Shown one piece after another: positions 26,195-37,308 of a stretch of DNA of 64,000 bases. The position numbers were made by a program, and so were the translations under genes. Source of the stretch: Cercis canadensis (Eukaryota; Streptophyta; Magnoliopsida; Fabales; Fabaceae). The notes below the pieces were generated by a model. The model ran no database searches. It had not been told where the DNA came from and was given only the letters and a program-made list of their open reading frames with translations. Each line of letters begins with the position of its first letter. Positions within the stretch are counted from its first letter, which is position 1. The stretch lies in NCBI GenBank assembly GCA_003255065.1, contig QAOA01002596.1, positions 738,786 through 802,785 on the forward strand. The letters are read 5' to 3'.

Positions 26195-28342
26195 TTAACG
26201 GTAATAATTTCCGTAGTTTTGTTGATACCCTCCCATGTAAGGTTGAGGTTGTACCCCTCTGATTGCAACGTGTCCCGGTCTGCCATCCTTTTGATATTGC
26301 TGCCACAGCATTTGTTCCTCCACCAACAACCTCTGTTTCTTCTCCATCTCCGACATTTGCACGTAGGCTGGAGGCGCCACCGCCAGTGAGGCTGCAAATG
26401 GATCTGAACTTACAGAACTTGCACCGCTCCCTGATGTTGGCGGTGCCGGCAATGCTAGCATTGCAGGCCGTCCTGCTGACCCCAGTGCCACGCTACTAGC
26501 ACTGCCACTCACTCCATAACCTGCTCCTTGCATGGCTGCATTTGTTTCTGCATGTTTATACATGCCATCCAACAACAATGTGTCAAAACCACCACCTAAT
26601 GCCGGCTTCTGGTTGTTCAAGTTGCTAGCTGATTGGACCAATGCTGTTTCCCAGTCTGCTGTTTCATCAAAGGCATGCCATGGAAGAGCCTGGGTGGCAC
26701 CCATTGCCGGTGCAGCTCCATCAAATAAAGCCAAGGCCAATGTGTTCCCATGTTCCTCACTCGTCACTGCATCATGTCCAAGATCCAATAAATCACCTTC
26801 TGTTTGGATAACTTTTTCTTCTTTTGGCTCTTCTACCTTTGCCTCTTTCTTCACTTCTTCGACATCCTCAGTGAATTCCTCTGCTGCTGGTAGTGCCTTT
26901 ATTTCATTCATATCCTCTTCTGCCTCTGGCTCTGCCTCCTTTACTACTGCTACCTTTTCGCTGTTCTCTTTGGGTTCAGCTCTCTTGTTCTGTGCTAAGG
27001 CAGACTTGTCTCTGATAAACTCATCCATGACCTCTAGCTTCTTTGGTGTAATCCTCTCGATGTCAGGATACTCAGAAGAGCGCGCAATTCCAATGCTCTT
27101 GCACCAGCTATAGAACAGGTCTAGCTCATCATACTGCTTTCCGATGCGGCAGAAAATGTCATACACTTTAACACTGTCTGGCACCTCCATGTCTGTGAAA
27201 CGATCAATTAAGATATCCATTGCTTCTGTTATGTCATAATATATCTGAAAACTCTCCTTCACAATAGGGTAGAGAGCCACTATGCAAATTCTATGGTTCT
27301 TTACTCCACCTGTTACATTTAAAAGAATGGTAAGAATGTTGTGTTTGATGCATGTATTTGGTGAAAGTTGATTCATTTTTAAACTAGAAACCTGTATCAA
27401 CTATAGGAAGAATACGATTAAATTATGATCTTGTCTTATCCATTTTTTGATCAAATGAATGAAGATAGTAAATGACCCATTTTACTTGAAAATATTAAAG
27501 CTGTTTTGTCTTTGTGACAATGCAATACGGAAATTGAGATCTAAAAATGCCTAGTTGATTCTTGTTGTTTACCTTATGTTGCATGACAGATAGAGAGCAT
27601 TCCTGTATTTATAATGCAAATTTGCATATTTTGAATACAAACCTGTGGGACGACAAGCCAAAAAGCGTTCAACCAGCAGCTGCAAATGCTGCATCTTGGA
27701 AAATAATTGCTCTGTCTTCATGTCACGCACTGGTGTGGATCTAACAGTAGTTTCTTTTTCTTTCTCTCTTTCTCTTTCTCTTTCCCTGTCTCTTCCTCTC
27801 TCTTTTTCCCTCTCCCTAGCGTAAGCATCCTCCTCATCTTCATCATATCCAAACATGCTACGCTTTCCACGCCGGTTTTGCATCCTGTACTCAAGCCTTT
27901 CATCAAGGTACAATGCATATGTCCTCACAAATGCAGAGAAGTCCCATGAGTTTGATCTTGTATCGCGAAAATCTGACATGTTGAGAAGGCGAGTGCCACG
28001 CCTAGTTGAAAAGAATATCTCCTGCTCATATGCAGGATCACCCTCTGCTAGCAGTCTTTGAATTAATACAAGTGTTTTCAGTGCCACTGTCCAACTCTTA
28101 GTTTTGTTGAGGCGCCTTGCCAGAGTATTCACACAAGCACTGATAAATGCTTTTGAATAACATGTTAAGCTCAGAATCTCTCTAATGTACTTCTCCTCCG
28201 CCGGATATTCATCGTGCCGGGTAGCCTTCACAATGGCCACATCAAGGTCTGCAAGGGAGGTGCTGCTACCCACCTTTGCTAGGCCTATGCTTGTTTGATC
28301 CTTCACTGCCCCAAGGGCTTTTCTGATTGTGCTTGGGGACAT
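26195..28342 (-). CDS. ANTH-domain clathrin assembly protein (At1g03050/At4g02650 type)
   Basis: Two exons, 28342-27643 and 27309-26195, giving 604 residues, close to the roughly 600 of Arabidopsis At1g03050. The N-terminal half is an ANTH domain that binds phosphoinositides and recruits clathrin and cargo during endocytosis; the conserved KATRHDEYPAEEKYIREIL stretch is near residues 38-56. An Arg/Glu/Asp-rich insert separates it from the second ANTH part (exon 2). The C-terminal half is acidic then low-complexity, with a DPF motif and the conserved YVQMSEMEKKQRLL block. It ends 248 bases from the convergent eL42 copy. An upstream GTG-started extension is open, but the ATG at 28342 matches the family start. 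The 5' leader extends upstream to around 28830. Confidence 0.94.
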
Positions 28343-30475
28343 GCTTTTGCTTTCGCCTTCAACTTGTTTCACTTTCTTTTTGTTTTTTTTTTCTTTTTCA
28401 GCAGCTCTGGAACTGATAGAATATGACCTCACAAAATATGTTCAAAATTGTTCCACCCTGCAAATATATTCAATAATTTTGTGAACCACCACACTCTTTA
28501 CAATGAATATACAGAAATATCCAAATAACTTCATGTTATGTAACCATGCATAATATTGTATGTATGAAGACAATTTTCCTTCCAAATAAACACAAAATCC
28601 GAGAAAAGGCTCTAATGGTTGAATACTAAATACTTGAATATAAGAAGTTATGGGAAAAATGAAAAGCATAGCATATAGGAGAAGAAGGAGATCCTACCAT
28701 TCTGGAGAGCAGTAGAAGTTCTGAAAGGATTGATATGTCACACCTGAATATGAACCTCTTTGTATAAAGAGAAAAGTAGAGAACCAGAAGCTGCTGTTGA
28801 AATAGAAATTTATTTTTGGTTCCTACCTTTAACAATACATATTTAGAGGAAAAGTTAAAGGAAGGAAAATCAATAAAGAGAAGGAAAGATAGTCGTTTCT
28901 ATCTATCTTCTCTGTTTTGAGTATTCTCTTCCTTCTTCCTCTTCCTCTTTTTTTCTCTCTATCAGGCAATTACAAGCTGAGTTCAAATTTGGCCAAACGC
29001 TACCCGCTATTCTAGCATGAAAATGTGGCAGCCAAATAAGATTTAATGGAATCTGTGATAAATCTTTAAATGGTTTCATCTGACATTAGAAACTGTTTGA
29101 CTCTTATCAACATGTTCTTAGATTTTCTATATTTGGTATTGGTAGGAGCAATGTTGAGCTTGTGCATTCTAATCATCCTTTGACCTTTTCAATTCTATCG
29201 TGACCACCTTAACTTTTCTAATTACAGCTCAATGCTGAAATCCACCTTTTTTTCTTTTCAAAGTTCTATTTCCACAATATAGAATAGCTACGTACGTGCA
29301 ATGCACTTATATGCTTAGCTCCATTTTTATTAATGACATGAAAATCACAGAAATTTGATTATTCCTATGATTGGATAATTTATGCCACCAAACATAATGG
29401 TAAGTTCAATTGGACTATTTCAGATTATTATTGTTTCTTTCTTTTTTCTTTTATTAAAAGGAAAGCAAGAAAACACCAAAAGCTATGAAAATAGCTGCAT
29501 AATAACAAAGATTTTGGTTGTGACACTAAATAGCTAATGCTCATCAAAATTTGGTGAAGATGGTGAAGAAAATATCAGCTTCCATGCGAGACAGTAAAGC
29601 TTGGATAAGAATCCAGAGATGCTGTCATTATTTGATGTGCAACATGGATATGTCATCAATTACTTTCACATTTTCCAAACTAAGGTGCTCAGAACTTGGG
29701 GCTGATTTGAAATTACTGTTTCTCTTATCATCACTACCAACCCAAGATTCCTTCTTCAGTGCTCTTCTCCTTTTGTAATCAATTCTTGGGCATATCCCAC
29801 TTTTGTGCATGATTCTGCAGAGTACATAAGCATTCTTCAAAAGGGTATCCATGATAACAAAATACCATAAGAAATTGGCCACATAAATGTTTTATCACAT
29901 AATATAATTGTATTCAATTTGCATAATTTACTCTTGTTGTTTCTTTCTTAGGGAAAAAATAACTATAATTAACAATTACAAAAAAGCCAATTGAGTGAAT
30001 ATTACATGTGTAGCAATCTGGCATTGTCGCGACAAAGATTACCTATGAAATATTTTATTTTTAGACAGGCTTAAATACAGTCAGAAATCAAAGCTTTGAT
30101 TATCCACTTCATTTTTGTTACTTAAATTTTGTCCAAGCAATTTTGTTAATTATTAAGCAAAAATTTGGCTATAAAAAAACAAAGGGATACTCTTTTTAGA
30201 GCAAAGTAAAAGCCTTTAATATCCATAAGAAAATAGTCACTATGATCGATGATTTATTATTATTTTATTTCTTTAACAAATGGATACATAAGTTTTCCTA
30301 AATGATAAACTAGTGAAGTATTTCATGACCCTCATGAAAAGACTTGGTTGAATATTTCATGGCCATGATGAAGAGACACAAGTTGAAACAAATTCACTTA
30401 ACTCAAAAGCCATCATCACTATTAAATTAATGACACAATTTTTAAGCTTGTAAATGGTGATTACCATGAAACTTC
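28343..30475. other. Intergenic, ANTH leader and upstream region
   Basis: 28343-28950 is probably leader and promoter of the minus-strand ANTH gene and includes CT-rich sequence near 28920-28960. The rest is AT-rich with no gene other than the NAC fragment listed separately. Confidence 0.5.
29628..29843 (-). pseudogene. NAC transcription factor fragment
   Basis: The minus-strand frame reads NAYVLCRIMHKSGICP, followed by a KRRRALKKESWVGSDD-like stretch. This resembles the end of a NAC DNA-binding domain, where YVLCRIF(H/Q)KSG is followed by a gapped EEEW segment. The frame stays open for about 70 codons downstream. The rest of the NAC domain is not found upstream (towards 29900), where the sequence is AT-rich and noncoding. 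I read it as an isolated piece of a last NAC exon, so a pseudogene fragment. Confidence 0.5.
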
Positions 30476-30484
30476 TATAAATAG
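30476..30484 (+). promoter_or_regulatory. TATA box of the small peptide gene
   Basis: tataaatag lies about 50 bases ahead of the ATG at 30533, a sound distance for a plant TATA element with a short leader. Confidence 0.55.
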
Positions 30485-30532
30485 TGAATCACTAATAGAG
30501 TTCTAACAAGAGAAAAATCCAAGACGGTAGCC

Positions 30533-30766
30533 ATGGATGCAAAAATTATGGTAATAGTGGTACTCCTATTGATATTCCCACAAGGCAATTTTGCAATTCC
30601 TTCACCTTCAACCTCTTTCTCTTCGTCTTCATCACCTTCTGCTCATTCCTCTTCTTCGGTTGATCTGAAGAAGGGTATCTATACCAAATTTAAGTGTTGT
30701 GCGTGGTGCAAAGAAATGTGTGAAGGCACTGGTGATCGGTACCAGTATTATTTTGATGTGTCTTGA
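30533..30766 (+). CDS. Small secreted cysteine-containing peptide, family unknown
   Basis: A single-exon frame of 77 residues. Residues 1-21 form a clear signal peptide: a short charged start, a hydrophobic run (IMVIVVLLLIF) and a likely cut after NFA. A Ser/Pro-rich stretch (about 22-43) follows, then a compact tail with four cysteines in the pattern CC-x2-C-x3-C and an aromatic end. A TATA box precedes it, and a plausible AT-rich 3' region follows. I do not recognise the family; it could be a secreted signal or a defence-related peptide. Short length and a lone Cys cluster leave some doubt that it is expressed. Confidence 0.55.
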   Translation: MDAKIMVIVVLLLIFPQGNFAIPSPSTSFSSSSSPSAHSSSSVDLKKGIYTKFKCCAWCKEMCEGTGDRYQYYFDVS

Positions 30767-30778
30767 CAAATGTGTGCC

Positions 30779-31304
30779 TGATCATAATAATAATAATACA
30801 CCATGATGCTAATTAGAAGAGCTTCCCACGAGGTTACTTTTAATCAGATATTATCTATACCTAATTGTATTCTTAGTTATTTTTGTGTTTCTCTGTATAA
30901 TCATTTTGTAATTAAACGGCCTATATCTATTTGACTAATGTACGTATATTATTTATAACTAAATTTTGAAAAGAATATCGTGCCATTTTGTGCATTTTGA
31001 ATATAAAATCCGTAAGCTTTAATTAAATATAACCTTAATACNTGATCATAATAATAATAATACACCATGATGCTAATTAGAAGAGCTTCCCACGAGGTTA
31101 CTTTAATCAGATATTATCTATACCTAATTGTATTCTTAGTTATTTTTGTGTTTCTCTGTATAATCATTTTGTAATTAAACGGCCTATATCTACCTGACTA
31201 ATGTACGTATGTTATTTATAACTAAATTTTGAAAAGAATATCGTGCCATTTTGTGCATTTTGAATATAAAATCCGTAAGCTTTAATTAAATATAACTTTA
31301 ATAC
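30779..31304. repeat. Direct copy either side of N (31042)
   Basis: 30779-31041 and 31043-31304 are near-identical copies of the 3' region of the small peptide gene, beginning with an (ATA)n tract. The coding part of the peptide is not repeated. Confidence 0.9.
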
Positions 31305-33136
31305 CACTCAACCATAAGTTATATTTGATTTAAATTTTAACTTTTAACACATGCTATTTTATATTGGCATAGTTTAAAAGTTGCTAGTAAGTTTTCACTT
31401 TTCAACTAATAAGCTATGAGTCTCCCCGACCATAAGAATTAGAATGTTTGATCAGGTCTTTGATTTTTATTATGTATTCCTCTTTCCTGTCCAAAGTATT
31501 GTGCTCATGTAAACAAATAAGAAAATAAAAGAATGCTCACTGTCAAACTAATTTACCTAAATCCATAAAAGATTTTTGAAAACAAGGATTGAAATTGAAA
31601 GCAATTGAACAAGTAAAAAGTCTAAGTGGATTTTCTAGTTAGATGGTGTAATATTGGGGAGTAAATGACCATTACAGTGTACCACAATGACAATGTTATG
31701 ATTTATTCCAGATATATGAGTTAACAAACTGATGACCATGTCAACAATAAAACTGATCAATCCACCCTTACAAAACATAATTCAGAACCCAGGGGAAGAT
31801 GATTACTTACACCATTACTGCTGCCATTCATGCAAAAGGAAGAATACATATATGAGTTTAAATTGGATTAATTGTTAGCATAAAATTTGATCCATTATCA
31901 CATTATTAAAGTAAATATAAGATCTTTAATTGTCTGTAAATGATTTTAACAATCTTTTCATATATGGTGATATGTGGTTCAATGATTGTGTAAGACTTTT
32001 AAAATTTGATAGACTCCAAATAACATTGAATTATGGATTAATTTCTCCATTTCAAGAGAGTAGTAGAGTGCAAGTATAATTTGATTAGTTTTTAATTATT
32101 TGTTTGAAAGTCACTTTAAAACAGTATAAAGGCCGAATAGAACGATTATTTAGTTACAAATATTTATGTATTTTTTCTTAAAAAAAAATTTCATGACTTT
32201 TATTTATATATGTATATAATCTATGAGATAAGTATCAAACAACTTATAGTTGAATGACATTGAGATTGTCCTTAAAGCTTATGAGTTCATATTAAAAAAA
32301 CATAATCTGTACGATAAGTCGATAACCTATTTAACTATTTTTTTATCCTAAAAAATAAGTTTGTATAGCTCAAAAATTACGCTTTTATGTTGAAAAGTCA
32401 AGGTTGCAACCTTCAATTTATGAAATTGAATTCCTCAAAAAGAAATCTTTTCATCGCGACACAAATATATAATCAGTATTTTATCTTATTTTTAATTTAT
32501 TTCGAATAAAGTCACGCTTGGTGAATAAATTAATTTGGTTGGAGTCACCTTTAGTAATTCAAAAGATCATCGGTTTATCTCTTATCTCATGAAAGGATAA
32601 AATTACTTCATATAACAACATTATTCTTTTCTGGGAAAAAATAACCTTAAATTGCTAATGGAGAGTTTCTTTTGAAATTATAAATATTGATCTGTATATA
32701 TATCTCTCTTCTTGCACAAAAGAACTTATAATTTGTTTGAATGCTTTAGAGAACTAATTAAAGTTTTTTCCTAATCATTTGAAATCCCTTTTAGATTATT
32801 CATATATCATGGAAAGCACCTATTAGTTAGCTAGTTTTTATTAATAACCATATTAGAAATCATAATTTCAAAGGATTAAAATGCTGTAGTAACATTGCTG
32901 TAAATATGGTTATTTTGCTATAAGAACAGTACTACATATTCTTCACAAATAGACTATTTTTCAACTGAAATGACAACAAAATGCATGTGGCAATTTTAAA
33001 TGGAACAATAAATTTAACTGCCTAAGTAAAGAGTATCTGTGTAAGCCACGTTCCTTTTGTTATTTGGCCTACACTATTTTAGGATAAATTTTCATTTTCC
33101 TTCACATAATATATATATATTAATATATATATATAT

Positions 33137-33903
33137 NNNNNNNNNNNNNNNNNNNNNNNNNNNNNNNNNNNNNNNNNNNNNNNNNNNNNNNNNNNNNNNN
33201 NNNNNNNNNNNNNNNNNNNNNNNNNNNNNNNNNNNNNNNNNNNNNNNNNNNNNNNNNNNNNNNNNNNNNNNNNNNNNNNNNNNNNNNNNNNNNNNNNNNN
33301 NNNNNNNNNNNNNNNNNNNNNNNNNNNNNNNNNNNNNNNNNNNNNNNNNNNNNNNNNNNNNNNNNNNNNNNNNNNNNNNNNNNNNNNNNNNNNNNNNNNN
33401 NNNNNNNNNNNNNNNNNNNNNNNNNNNNNNNNNNNNNNNNNNNNNNNNNNNNNNNNNNNNNNNNNNNNNNNNNNNNNNNNNNNNNNNNNNNNNNNNNNNN
33501 NNNNNNNNNNNNNNNNNNNNNNNNNNNNNNNNNNNNNNNNNNNNNNNNNNNNNNNNNNNNNNNNNNNNNNNNNNNNNNNNNNNNNNNNNNNNNNNNNNNN
33601 NNNNNNNNNNNNNNNNNNNNNNNNNNNNNNNNNNNNNNNNNNNNNNNNNNNNNNNNNNNNNNNNNNNNNNNNNNNNNNNNNNNNNNNNNNNNNNNNNNNN
33701 NNNNNNNNNNNNNNNNNNNNNNNNNNNNNNNNNNNNNNNNNNNNNNNNNNNNNNNNNNNNNNNNNNNNNNNNNNNNNNNNNNNNNNNNNNNNNNNNNNNN
33801 NNNNNNNNNNNNNNNNNNNNNNNNNNNNNNNNNNNNNNNNNNNNNNNNNNNNNNNNNNNNNNNNNNNNNNNNNNNNNNNNNNNNNNNNNNNNNNNNNNNN
33901 NNN
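33137..33903. other. Assembly gap of 767 N
   Basis: A run of N bordered by an (AT)n tract on the left and a (CT)n tract on the right. The borders suggest that simple repeats stopped the assembly. The true length is unknown. Confidence 0.98.

Positions 33904-33960
<57 letters not shown>
33904..33960. repeat. (CT)n microsatellite
   Basis: A perfect CT run of about 28 units directly after the gap; it probably extends into it. Confidence 0.95.
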
Positions 33961-33965
<5 letters not shown>

Positions 33966-34439
33966 CCAGTTATATGGTTTTTTTTTACCATTTATGCATT
34001 GCAAAATATATTTCACTAAGAAAAATTGTTTGAATTTATTACAAGGAATGATGTACTATTACAATTACATTTGGATAAATAAGTGATAATTTTCACTTTA
34101 TTTTATGTAATAACTACTTTTAAATATTGGACAAATCTCGCCGTGCTCATAGGTATATCCACAAATCTCCTTTAATTTTCAAAAGAAATATAATACAATA
34201 AAGCAAATATCATTGTTAAACAAGACATATATATATTTTCCATGAAGAAGAACCAAAGTTTAAGAGATTTAAACATTACAATACATTATCAAATGAATAA
34301 TATAGCTAATTAATTAGCTTTTTCTTTTTGCTTTTTTGTTTTGTGTTGCCATCACTAATAAATAGTCGAATAATAAGAAATTTAAGTTAGAATATAGTTA
34401 CATTAATTGCACCAGAAATTAATATATTGATTACGTAGT

Positions 34440-36262
34440 TCAATTAAATGATGAGCACACACGCCTAATCTCTCCAAGGAAACCTGTCTTCACTCCAATT
34501 TGGCCCATCTTTACAATGGAATGAACAAAATCAGCTTCAAATGATGGTCCTCCTCCATTCATGAAGTAGGATTCTATCACACCCTTAGTTGTGGGATCAT
34601 CATTGAGCCTAGCATCAGATTGTAGCACAGCAAAACCATCCCTAATGTTCTCAAGAATATGCTTGTCAAATCTTCTCTCACTCCCTTCATCCATGGCTAG
34701 CCGGACATTAACGTTGCCATTTTCCGGGCACCTTGCTTTCAGCGTTGGCAGGAAATTAGGGCTGATTGTTGGGTCAGGTCCCCCACCAGGGACAAAGTTG
34801 TAGAGTCTTTTGGTCATGAAGAAGCAAGCTGTGGTTCCAATTGTATGGGCAGCTGAATTTTTTGGGTACACAAAGTGGATCATTAGTAACATGATCGCAT
34901 TAATTAAAATTCTAAACACAAAAATTGAAGTAGCACATATATGCAAATCAGCAGTATCTTAATGACAATAGGAAATGAATTTTGTGACCCATATAGAGGC
35001 TGCATGTGCCATGGCATTTGGATTAAGTTTCATACGAAACCATAAACTGTCAATTATTTTATGCATTAGGTGAAATCATGAAACCAAGAATTGGAAACAT
35101 ACAAAGCAATTAGCTAGCCCAAAGATTAATTAAGTCAAATGTGTGTATCCACTGCAATATTCATCATTTAATTAAAAGAAGAGTGTGATAACTCCATTCT
35201 AACAAACACTATTAATTTCAGGACCCAGATGAAGCACTATTCAGAATCCTAAGACAATCTTGGGTTGGTTCTATATAGGTTAGCATCAAAGAGATTGTGT
35301 CTACATTTCTTATAATAGTAGTAGTAGGGATTGCTACTTAATTAGCTTAAATAATTGGGTATGATTCCAGAAAATGTCAACATCGAATAGTGTCACAATC
35401 CTTACATAATCTTCAATTACCCTTTTGGACTCTACTAAGTAATTTCCTCAATTTTCTTTTTTGAGTATGGAAGTTTTCCAAATTTCTTTCATTGTATTGT
35501 TCATATTTATTTTAAGTAGGAGGGTGACTAAGAAATGGTAAATTTGTGCACAGAGTTGCATGCATATGTAGAAGAATTTGAGTTTGACAAACAATAGAAA
35601 GTTGGAATAAAATGAATTGAATATAGACTATGCTGTATAGTATATTTTGTAAAATATTATAGATAAAAACTTTATGTATATATTGTTACTCAGCTTTATA
35701 TTAATCCACTTGTTTGGGAATATAAATATTAAAAGTGTGCAACTCTTACACCCACAAATATGTACAACTAGTTTAACACCCAAACACATGGGCAAATAAA
35801 GTAAAAAAGAGAGAATGTCTGTAAAGAGAGAGAAGAGAAAAAGAAAATACAGCAGAAGAGAAAAAATGAGAGAGCAAGTACATTGACTTAAATAGTCATA
35901 TTCATAAAAAGAGAGTCTCTCAGTTAATTATATATAGTGATAGTGATAGTGATTATAAAAGTGAGCAATGATAGATTTAAGGAGACCGGGGACATTGGCT
36001 CTCATATAGTCATATTGCATACACCATACAGTCATTGTTTTTGTAATTTGACTCTACTGTTACTTTTAGATTTTGAGTTTATCTAAGTTTAACAAGAAAA
36101 TGTTGAAATGGGATAAAGAGGAAGCCAGGTGTATAGTTACGCAAATTTATAATTTAAGCTTACGTCTTATCATGTGGTTTTCTGTGGCAAAATTCATATT
36201 ACTTTACCTTTCCAACAACCATGATATCACCTACACTGCATGACAAGAATCACGTGTCTGCT

Positions 36263-36296
<34 letters not shown>

Positions 36297-37308
36297 GGAG
36301 AGGGAGAGAGAGAGAGAGAGAGAGAGGTAGAGTACCACTAAGAAGCACAAGGTCTTTCTCTGTAAGCCCCTGGTTTAGAAACTTGGCCTTGAGTTGCTGA
36401 ATTGAATCACTAACATCTGGCATGTCATCCGCCAGCGAAATGTTTGAAACAAACCCATCTCTCCTCCCAGTTGGAACTTCATATGCTGGCCCATCAACCT
36501 GCAATTCCATGTAAAAGCATTCTCATCCAACACATGCAACCATAAACAGCAATACTAACAATTTCACACACCAAAAACTCTAATAATAGCTCAATAAATG
36601 ATAAAGCTGCACTGCACTGACCTCTAACTAAAATGTCAGAAATGACAGAAAGAAAATTGGGCCAGAGTACTAATAGATACACAAACTTTTTGTCACCGCA
36701 TTTCACATTTTTTGAAGTTTGACAGAATCTGAATTTGACTAGTCCAAGTTAACTTTTTTTTTTTCTATGAATGTTAGATTCTGTCACACAGTACAATTGA
36801 GGTTCATTGTGGGAAAAAAAAATCAAGTACCATGACTATGGCATCCCTGGCTGCTAATGCCACAATGTCTGCACAGGAAACCACAGCAGGGCAAGAATCT
36901 TCCAATTGTGCCTTGGCACTTTCTATAACTTCAAATCCTCTTACCCCTTCATGCCCAAATGCGTTTTTCTCAGCTTGTGGACCATTATCAATCAAAATTG
37001 AACCATCACAGCCCTTAATAATCAAAACCCATATTACAAATAAGTATCAACCAACAAAAAATGCAAAACAAAATCTCTAAGAAAGAGAGGAGAACAGAGA
37101 AAGGAAGAGGAACCTCGACAAAGCAGTCATGGAAATGGAGCCTGAGCAAGACAGCAGCCAAGTTGGGGTCAGATTGAATAGCATCTCTAACAATGTCACG
37201 CACAGTGGACTCAGCTTGAGGGCATGTTTCAGAGTAGAAACCCACTTGGAGTTCACCCTTAGAAATCCCAATTAAGAATGTGAATAAGAAAGCAAAAACA
37301 AAGGCCAT
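34440..37308 (-). CDS. PER43: Class III peroxidase, peroxidase 43-like
   Basis: Four exons: 37308-37114, 37013-36831, 36498-36336 and 34852-34440, the classic class III layout, with phases closing to 317 residues. A signal peptide covers about residues 1-18, so the enzyme is secreted to the cell wall, where it uses hydrogen peroxide to oxidise phenolics. The distal haem site RLHFHDCF holds Arg56 and His60. The proximal His is about residue 183 in [12 protein letters not shown], where most relatives have SGAHTIG. Paired Cys positions of the fold are present (for example in ETCP, GCDGS, DSCP, SCADI). The wording of [12 protein letters not shown] and the GGGPDP loop match peroxidase 43. The third intron is about 1.5 kb, with GT and GA simple repeats just after its donor. 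A GTG one codon upstream was not used as the start. Confidence 0.94.
36262..36326. repeat. (GT)n(GA)n compound microsatellite
   Basis: A GT run passing into a GA run, inside the third peroxidase intron just after the donor at 36335. Confidence 0.9.

Larger units (their letters stand above)
30767..34439. other. Intergenic, AT-rich, with assembly gap
   Basis: AT-rich noncoding sequence between the small peptide gene and the peroxidase. It includes the N-flanked repeat at 30779-31304 and the gap at 33137-33903. I see no gene; the two long open frames crossing the gap consist mostly of unknown residues. Confidence 0.7.

Noticed and set aside
26263..27113. Plus-strand frame of 193 codons over the ANTH gene
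   Set aside because: It is antisense to the Ala/Glu/Lys-rich C-terminal half of the adaptor; its Ser/Phe-rich content is a by-product.
33057..34019. Two long open frames of about 300 codons on both strands
   Set aside because: They run through 767 unknown bases; the visible ends are AT and CT simple repeats.
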